Shown: positions 56,913 to 64,000 of the stretch, one piece after another
How the letters are laid out: each line of letters opens with the position of its first letter
How positions within the stretch are numbered: position 1 is the first letter of the stretch
NCBI GenBank assembly: GCA_963989245.1
Contig: OZ022351.1
Coordinates: 24,102,629 to 24,166,628 of the forward strand
Reading direction: 5' to 3'
DNA length: 64,000 bases
Origin: Nansenia antarctica
Lineage: Eukaryota; Chordata; Actinopteri; Argentiniformes; Microstomatidae
Program-made: the position numbers and the translations under genes
The notes under the pieces: generated by a model
What the model saw: only the letters and a program-made list of their open reading frames with translations
What the model was told of the DNA's origin: nothing
Databases searched by the model: none

Positions 56913-59900
56913 AGTAAAATAAAGGAAATAAATTCAGAAAAAAAGGAGAAAAAAGTTAGGAGACGATGACGACTATTTATCCATCTGAAGTGGGTTGGAT
57001 ATATGCCGTTGTCTCATGATCTAGTGATAATTAATTTGAAGATAATTTAACACCATGTACTTTTGTATGCTGAATAGATCTTCTGGAGAAGTCTCGTGTC
57101 ACTTTTCAGCTGAAGGCTGAGAGAGACTACCACATCTTCTATCAAATTCTGTCCCAAAAGAAACCAGAACTGCTAGGTGAGTTTTGAGTTTAAAACAGTA
57201 AGCTCCTGTATGCACTTCATACACTGCACCCCTTTTTCCAAACCTCAAGTCTGTGGACTGTCACAGAAACAATAGAACTATTAGTGGATAACAAATACAA
57301 TTGTGCTGTTCCAACATTTACAGAGATGCTGCTCATTACCGCCAATCCCTATGACTACGCCTTCATCTCCCAAGGAGAGATACAAGTAACATCCATTTGT
57401 GATGCTGATGAGCTAATGGCTACAGATGTGAGTGCAGTTTAGTTTTTTCTAAACTAAACTAAAGTTTGAAAATGTAACTTTACAATAAAAATAAAATAAA
57501 AAATTTATTCTGCATTAGGACGCATTTGATGTGCTGGGCTTCACTCAAGAGGAGAAGAACGGTATTTACAAGCTAACCGGTGCCATCATGCACTACGGCA
57601 ACATGAAGTTCAAGCAGAAGCAGAGGGAGGAGCAGGCAGAGGCTGATGGGACTGAAGGTCAGTGTTTAGTATTTTAAAACCTAGTCACAAAATGTTGTGA
57701 TCTCAGAAATCAGAAGCTGATACAATGTGCAGCTTCCAACTGACTGCCTTACACTGTCTTTCCAGATGTCGACAAAGTGTCATATTTGATGGGCCTGAAC
57801 TCCGCTGATCTGATCAAAGGTCTGTGCCACCCAAGAGTCAAAGTAGGGAATGAGTGGGTCACCAAAGGTCAGACTGTCCCTCAGGTAAGTAGTAGTTTTA
57901 ATATTTTGGTAAATCTTTAGTGATCACTTCATGGTAATACTTGATGCTTTTGTGTAAAGCCTCATATGTTTATAGCAATATTCAATACATTTCCCTAGGT
58001 CTATTACTCTATTGGTGCATTGTCAAAGTCAGTGTACGAGAAGATGTTCCTGTGGATGGTTATTCGAATCAACCTTTCTCTGGACACCAAAAATGCTCGC
58101 CAGCACTATATTGGTGTGCTGGACATTGCTGGATTTGAGATCTTTGATGTGAGTATTTGATCTAAAGTAATGGATAATTTGGCATAATTAGTTTTACAAA
58201 TCTTTATCTACGTTAAATAACCTACAAAGTTTAACAACTCTATCTAATTTATCTTATGTGGAAAATAACTATGACTTTCTCTTCCAGTTCAACACCTTCG
58301 AGCAGCTGTGCATCAACTTCACTAATGAGAAGCTGCAGCAGTTCTTCAACCACCACATGTTTGTGCTGGAGCAGGAAGAGTACAAGAAAGAGGGCATTGT
58401 GTGGGAGTTCATTGACTTTGGTATGGACTTGGCAGCCTGCATTGAGCTCATTGAAAGGGTTAGTCCATCAACTGTTTACTGTGGTTATGTCCTATTATTA
58501 TTTAAATAAAACATGTTGCTTTAATGTAGTTCTACTTCACATTCATCTATTTTCATCCTTTCCTCCCACTAGCCCATGGGTATCATGTCCATCCTTGAAG
58601 AGGAGTGCATGTTCCCCAAGGCCAGTGATGCTACATTCAAAGCTAAGCTGTATGACAACCACCTGGGCAAAAATCCCAACTTCCAGAAGCCCAGGGTTAT
58701 AAAAGGTAGACCAGAGGCCCATTTCTCCCTGGTCCACTACGCTGGCACTGTTGATTACAACATTGGTAACTGGCTGGTGAAGAACAAGGACCCGCTGAAT
58801 GAGACTGTGGTCGGACTCTTCCAGAAGTCAAACCTTAAGTTCCTGGCCAACCTCTTTGTTGGCTATGCTGGTGCAGAAGGTAAAAAAGTATTATTATCAG
58901 TAATAGCTTTTACACTTTACACTTCACAAATGAAAAATAAATAAAAATAAAACAACAGTAATATATAAAAAGTAATTCTATATATAGTAATTATATATCA
59001 GAAATTAATGATACATTTTTCACCTTATAGGCGGTGAGGAGGCAAAAAGCGCTGGCAAGAAGAAAAAGGGCTCTTCCTTCCAGACAGTGTCTGCACTGCA
59101 CAGGGTAATATTTGAGATAAACAATATTATTAATAAACATGTCAGCAGAGCCATACTCTGGTATTTAAATATACTCTTGCATATAGTATGAGTACATATT
59201 GTATAAACCTTTTAGTAATCTGTTAATGCAATATCCAAACTCCATTGTGCATTTTTCCACTCACAGGAGAACTTGAATAAACTCATGACCAACTTGAGGG
59301 CTACTCACCCCCACTTTGTGCGTTGCCTCATCCCTAATGAGACCAAGACTCCTGGGGCCATGGAGAATCCTCTGGTCATGCACCAGCTGCGCTGTAACGG
59401 TGTGCTAGAAGGCATCAGGATCTGCAGGAAGGGCTTCCCCAACAGGATCCAATATGGTGACTTTAAACAAAGGTGAGATTCAGATTGTGTATTTCCTCTC
59501 TATAACATTTTTGTACTGTTTGTTGGCATGTATTCTATTCTCTTTGCACTCCAATGTTTTTCTCATTTCTTTTTTTTAATAAATTTATTTTAGATTTTAT
59601 CCCTTTTTCACCCAATTTAGTATCCAATTATACCCAACCTAGTGTCCAATTATCCCCTGTCGCCTATTGCGTAGGATCGGCCGCACGCGCACCCCGTGGC
59701 CGGCGGCCCAGATGAGAGAGCCGATAGACTAGCTACCGGCCCCTCGAGCCCAACACTGTTATTCCGGCACCAGACGGGGGCGGTGTTGCGCGACGGATCC
59801 TTATCCGGAAATAGCCTATACCACCCTCGGGAGCGGCCGTCCAATATGCTGCTCCCCGTGGGCCCCGGCCATATCCGGGTCTGGCGAGACCGGGTTTCGA

Positions 59901-61097
59901 TCCCAGTCCCCAGTGGGCAGCTTGCACCAGAGACTGATGCTTAGACCGCTGCGCCACCGCGGGGCTCTGTTTTTCTCATTTCTTAACTGAATTTTATACT
60001 TCAATTCAGATACCGCATCCTCAATCCAAATGCTATCCCAGAAGGACAGTTTGTTGACAACAAGAAAGGAACAGAAAAACTGCTGGGCTCTCTGGACATA
60101 GACCATGAGCAGTACAGACTAGGACACACCAAGGTAGGGACTCTAAATAGATACAACAAAATGAAAAAGAGAAAAAGGAGAAAAAGCTATAAGCCTTTGT
60201 TTGCCTTCATCAGGTGTTCTTCAAGGCTGGTCTCTTGGGAACCCTTGAAGAGATGAGAGATGACCGTCTTGCTCTGATCATTACTGGAATCCAGGCCCGA
60301 GTACGTGGTCTACTTGCCAGAGTTGAGTTCCAGAAAATTCTTGTGCGAAGGTAAGAATAAGAATGAAGTGAACTGTTGTTCAAAATGTAATTATATTTAT
60401 TAAAATTCACAGCGTCTTAAAACCGATTGTCATTGTTTCCAGGGAATCCTTACTTGTGATCCAATGGAACGTACGTGCCTTCATGGGGGTCAAGAATTGG
60501 CCCTGGATGAAAATGTTCTTCAAGATCAAACCTCTGCTGGTGTCGGCAGAGACTGAAAAAGAGATGGCCAATATGAAGGAAGAGTTCCTGAAGCTAAAAG
60601 AGGCTTTTGCTAAATCTGAAGCTCGTAAGAAGGAGCTGGAAGAGAAAATGGTGTCCCTTCTCCAAGAGAAGAATGACTTGCAAATCCAAGTCCAAACTGT
60701 GAGTTACAGTCCTGGCAAAAAAACATTGACATTATAATCATAATAATATCTTAGATTTTAAAATAGAAAATAGAATAGAAAATCCATTAAAATCATTTAT
60801 AATTTAAAAAAAAAGTAATACTTTTATTATTCTCCTATTATGGTCCTTTTATAGGAACAAGATAGTCTTGGTGATTCTGAAGAAAGATGTGAGGGACTGA
60901 TCAAGAGCAAGATCCAGCTCGAGGCAAAATCCAAAGAGCTGACAGAGAGACTGGAGGATGAAGAGGAGATGAATGCAGAACTTACTGCTAAGAAGAGGAA
61001 GTTGGAGGATGAGTGCTCAGAACTCAAGAAAGACATTGATGATCTGGAGCTTACCCTGGCCAAAGTGGAGAAGGAGAAGCATGCCACTGAGAACAAG
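55149..61097 (+). CDS. myh6/myh7-like: Cardiac/slow-type sarcomeric myosin heavy chain, motor domain, neck and start of rod (3' part beyond window)
   Basis: Twenty coding exons: 55149-55349, 55483-55626, 55722-55878, 55966-55993, 56093-56198, 56519-56611, 56701-56764, 57078-57176, 57324-57427, 57519-57657, 57766-57884, 57999-58148, 58288-58458, 58573-58879, 59031-59104, 59267-59472, 60010-60133, 60214-60350, 60443-60698, 60855-61097. They total 2922 bases, 974 codons without a stop. Seen in order: SH3-like N-terminus; P-loop GESGAGKT; loop 1 (AGKKSAAEEKK); switch I NDNSSRFGKF; switch II DIAGFEIFD; loop 2 (GKKKKGSSFQT); SH1 helix GVLEGIRICRKGFPNR; converter; IQ motifs (ITGIQARVRGLLARVEFQ; VIQWNVRAFMGVKNWPWMK); the KPLL proline junction; coiled-coil S2. 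All catalytic elements are intact. It is the actin-dependent motor of muscle thick filaments. Sequence and neighbours favour the MYH6/MYH7 group; ventricular versus atrial versus slow-skeletal type cannot be settled here. Confidence 0.5.
56812..56911. repeat. (CA)n microsatellite, about 48 units
   Basis: Nearly pure CA for 100 bases in the myosin intron between the exons 56701-56764 and 57078-57176. Confidence 0.5.
59572..59968 (-). mobile_element. 397-bp GC-rich SINE, antisense, with 17-bp target duplication
   Basis: On the minus strand it starts AGCCCCGCGGTGGCGCAGCG + GTCTAA (box A) and has GGGATCGAAACCCGG (box B); the body is strikingly GC-rich and the 3' end is AT-rich (AAATTGGGTG, poly-A). 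TGTTTTTCTCATTTCTT flanks it at 59555-59571 and 59969-59985. It makes up most of a myosin intron, close to the acceptor of exon 60010. Confidence 0.5.
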
Positions 61098-61149
61098 GTA
61101 AAGGTTTCTCTTCATTATTGTGTCATCATTTACAATACTGTGTTTGAAA

Positions 61150-61420
61150 GAATTAACACTAGGGGCGCGCCGTTTTTTTACCTACTAAAGCGCGACGAGG
61201 TGTGGAATCACACGACCACTATTCACAATGGGGGAGGGTGTACTGACCCACAAAAATCGCTAGATGGCGATGTCACGCAAGAAGCGTGGACACGCAACAG
61301 AAACACACCGTCCCCCACTGCCCGCAGCGCAGAGCGGAGTGGAGAGGAGATTCATCTAGGAGATTGATCGAGACTGCAGGAGTTTTCATTACTAACGAAT
61401 GAAAGTTGATTAGCATTATT
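61150..61420. mobile_element. Candidate piggyBac-type terminus
   Basis: TTAA followed by CACTAGGGGCGCGCCGTTTT at about 61152, then GC-rich sub-terminal sequence. TTAA plus a CACTAG end is the style of piggyBac elements in fish. The partner end and any transposase were not found in the window. Confidence 0.5.
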
Positions 61421-62460
61421 AAAAAATAACTGTAATATATATTGCAATGTTGTCCCTTTCACACATAGTTCCAAGTAATTTCCTTGGAATCCCAAGCTGT
61501 GTTGACCAGGTATCTGTAATGTTCACATTTATATATAACAGTAATACATATAGCAATAAAAGACAGCGCTGTAAATAGTGTTATTCTTGCACAATTGCAC
61601 CCACAACGTGTTATTGCCGTCCGGAGTTGATCAGCTCCAGATTGAACCAAGGTTCTTCGCTACAGAAACATTTTCACACAATGACAAACATGTGATGCGT
61701 TTTATATTATATTCTTTGAACAACAGAACGGGACAGGCGCCAGAAACTGCCATAATATACCATACATATCTGCCATATATCGTACCTCCGTTTTATATTG
61801 AGAAATATGATGATAAATACATATAGGGCGGAGCTATGATATGTGGTGTGTGGCTAGATATTTTCATGTAGCACTGTGACTGTGCCTATCTGTGGATTAT
61901 TATTTATAAATAGTGGTCTCCTAAGAGGAGCGAGTCTTGATTTGTTTTATGCAACAAGGAGGAGACAATGGTTACAGAAACACACCTTGGGACTTGGTGG
62001 AGCGGGGGAAACCCGATGTCTTTGTTCAATGATCGGAAACGATTGAGAGCCATCAAGCCTCCCTGGGGGTTGATGGGAGCCATCAACCCTGGGGGTTGAT
62101 TGAGAGCCATCAACCCTGTAACTTAGAAACGAGTCGTCCCATACAGTGATTTTGTTTGTGCCTACTTGTTAGAAACAGAGCCTAGTATGTTTATAACCAA
62201 GTGCTTTAGTTTCTCTGCAATTGGCTACTATGCTGCCAAAATCAACTATCCAAATATGAATCTGCGTATATCTATGTACAACCTTGTTGTAGCCTATTAT
62301 TATCATGGTCGACATGAGAATTGTTGGCTACTTCATATCACAACTGAACATTCATATATAGCCTATTGCATTATTTGAAAATTGACAGCGCTGTACATAG
62401 TGTCATTCAATGCACAAGCACGTAATTTCAAACGATTTTGGTCGACAGCGAAATACATTA

Positions 62461-62635
62461 TCAATATCTTATTATCAATTCAACCCACTCAGAAATATCT
62501 GTTCGTTATATCGTTGATGATTACAGGCATAATCATCGCCGACATCATTTTATTTGATGTACACATTTCACGGCAAGAGACAGTTTATTCTCCCAACAAT
62601 TGTTTGTTCACTGCACAACATGAACACAGTGAGGA
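62461..62635. repeat. Long direct repeat, copy 1
   Basis: TCAATATCTTATTATCAATT, then CCCACTCAGAAATATCTGTT ... GCATAATCATCGCCGACATC ... CACAACATGAACACAGTGAG. Near-identical to copy 2, 967 bases downstream. Lacks about 60 bases that copy 2 has after the first 20. Confidence 0.5.
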
Positions 62636-62794
62636 TTCAAACAAACACAATAATGAATACACTCTGCAACGGGACAGGCGCGAGAAACTGCCGTGGTTGA
62701 AACTGCCGTGGTTGAGAGAGTTGAGTACAACTGAGTACAACCTTTCTGGTGGGGGATTGTTTGAAGGGCTTGTTGGAGGAATTGGCATCCTTTG

Positions 62795-63215
62795 TGTGGT
62801 CAAGTCAAAAGTCAAAAGTCACTTTATTGTCCCATCACTGGGAAATTTGTATTGGGCTTACACCCCACAGCAGCCAACAAAGAACAACAGACAATACAGA
62901 ATGTTAACACACAAACAGAAGGCAGCCTTGATTAAAACAAGAGTGGAAATAAAACGATAAGCAAGATATGTTCAATATTCATCTGGTGCAGTTTAAAAGT
63001 TTAACAGAAACGGGAATAAAAGAATTTTTAAATCTATTTAGTCTAGCGCGGGGGACTCTGAACCTCCTCCCAGAGGGCAGCAGTTCATACTCTGCATGTA
63101 GGACATGGGAGGGATTCATGAGAATTCTATTAGCCTGTCTGAGAGTAGCCTGTTCAAAAATAGACTGCAGGGATGAGTGGTCTTTCACCCCTATGATCTT
63201 CCATGCAGTCTGGTG
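62795..63215 (-). mobile_element. LINE 3' end (CR1/Rex1-like), minus strand
   Basis: Plus-strand start GTCAAAAGTCACTTTATTGT; on the minus strand the last coding stretch reads AEYELLPSGRRFRVPRARLN and RFKNSFIPVSVKLLN, typical of the C-terminus of CR1/Rex1-type LINE proteins. It sits between the two long direct repeats, which suggests insertion into one of the duplicated units. Confidence 0.5.
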
Positions 63216-63368
63216 ATCGGAAACGATCAGAAAGAGATCATTGAGAATAAGATGACCCTCCCCCATGCATCAACCATCAATTGTCAGGATTCATCTGTGA
63301 TAAACAATTGCCTACTAATTACATGCCATTGAATATGTTTGCATATGAACACACTTATTCCTACATGA

Positions 63369-63602
63369 TCAATATCTTATTATCAATTGGCAATACTCTC
63401 TCCCTTCTTCTCCTTACTTTCCTGTCTGTCTTCACTATATCTGGGACTGCCCCACTCAGAAATATCCGTTCGTTATATCGTTGATGATTACAGGCATAAT
63501 CATCGCCGACATCATTTTATTTGATGTACACATTTCACGGCAAGAGACAGTTTATTCTCCCAACAATTGTTTGTTCACTGCACAACATGAACACAGTGAG
63601 GA
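63369..63602. repeat. Long direct repeat, copy 2
   Basis: Same sequence as copy 1 with one difference noted in the core (CCGTT for CTGTT) and an additional internal segment containing CTGTCTGTCTTCACTATATC. Related words (GATCGGAAACGAT with GAGAGCCAT; GACAGCGCTGTA) also recur at 61565/62386 and 62032/63678, so a unit of roughly 0.8-1 kb has been duplicated. Confidence 0.5.
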
Positions 63603-64000
63603 CAGCACACTTGTCTGTCTTCACTATATCACGCAAGAGAAACACACCGTGGGAGAAACCTGATCTTATTGTTCATTGATCGGAAACGATCGAGAGCCAT
63701 TCAACCCTCCCCCATCAACATCAAGTGTATGTAACTCAGAACTTTGTAACCAGTCATGTGGACGATTTGTCTGTGGCACATGCACCAAGCCAGCAACGGT
63801 GTGCTGGGGATGCTGACTGTCCCATGGCCAGGCCTGATGCCTCTCCTGCCCTGTCTACCTGACAGCGCCCACGATGAGCGCTCCGGCGACCTCCTATTCA
63901 CTTTCTACTTTTTTTAAATATATATTGGTGTTCATATTAATTACCATACTTTTTACTTGGAAGAATTGACGTGAACATTGCAAGTAAATAAAAATGTTAC

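Larger units (their letters stand above)
61098..64000. other. Myosin intron expanded by repeats (no further exon seen)
   Basis: The donor GTAAAG at 61098 is normal. The next conserved rod exon should begin with VKNLTEEM-like codons, but nothing like it occurs up to 64000. The stretch is internally repetitive and holds a possible piggyBac-type end (61150), two copies of a near-identical block and a LINE 3' end, listed separately. Confidence 0.5.

Overview
This is vertebrate, almost certainly teleost fish, genomic DNA. The genes are split by GT-AG introns, there are many long (CA)n/(TG)n and tetranucleotide microsatellites, and the interspersed repeats are typical of ray-finned fish: tRNA-derived SINEs ending in a GTCGCTTTGGATAAAAG-like tail, HpaI-like SINEs, L2/CR1-type LINEs, hAT and Tc1 elements and many palindromic MITEs. 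I cannot name the species from the sequence.

Five protein-coding genes can be reconstructed exon by exon. They are the 3' end of pabpn1 (+, 56-5338), all of ngdn (-, 14824-8487), a C/EBP-family bZIP gene best called cebpe (+, 15497-16494), all of slc22a17 (+, 29627-41178) and the first 974 codons of a cardiac/slow sarcomeric myosin heavy chain of the myh6/myh7 group (+, 55149-61097, running off the right side). These are neighbours of one another on human chromosome 14q11.2, so the window is a conserved syntenic block with local rearrangement. The genes do not form a pathway. They cover nuclear poly(A) binding, ribosome biogenesis/translation control, granulocyte transcription, a lipocalin-type receptor/transporter and muscle contraction.

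Layout: 0-7 kb pabpn1 and its 3' UTR; 8.5-14.8 kb ngdn; a short divergent intergenic region; 15.5-17 kb cebpe; 17-29 kb a transposon-rich gap, including a 5.85-kb hAT copy (23049-28897, perfect 8-bp target duplication) that contains a 26-bp satellite, which contains a LINE, which contains a second hAT; 29.6-41.2 kb slc22a17, whose intron 6 also carries a LINE with a hAT inside it; 41-53 kb a gene-poor stretch; 53.5-61.1 kb myosin; 61.1-64 kb repeats inside the next myosin intron.

The most interesting signals are in the gene-poor stretch before the myosin gene. At 44985-45005, directly after a splice acceptor, there is a perfect terminal-exon signature of a sarcomeric myosin (KGHDEE-stop) followed by an AATAAA 69 bases after the stop, with no gene body in front of it. 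A diverged non-coding element occurs three times (about 44.2, 49.2 and 52.9 kb), the last copy about 0.6 kb upstream of the living myosin promoter. I read this as the wreck of a tandem myosin cluster. The second notable signal is that the 26-bp satellite monomer is the terminal inverted repeat of a MITE found as a single copy at 17239-17473.
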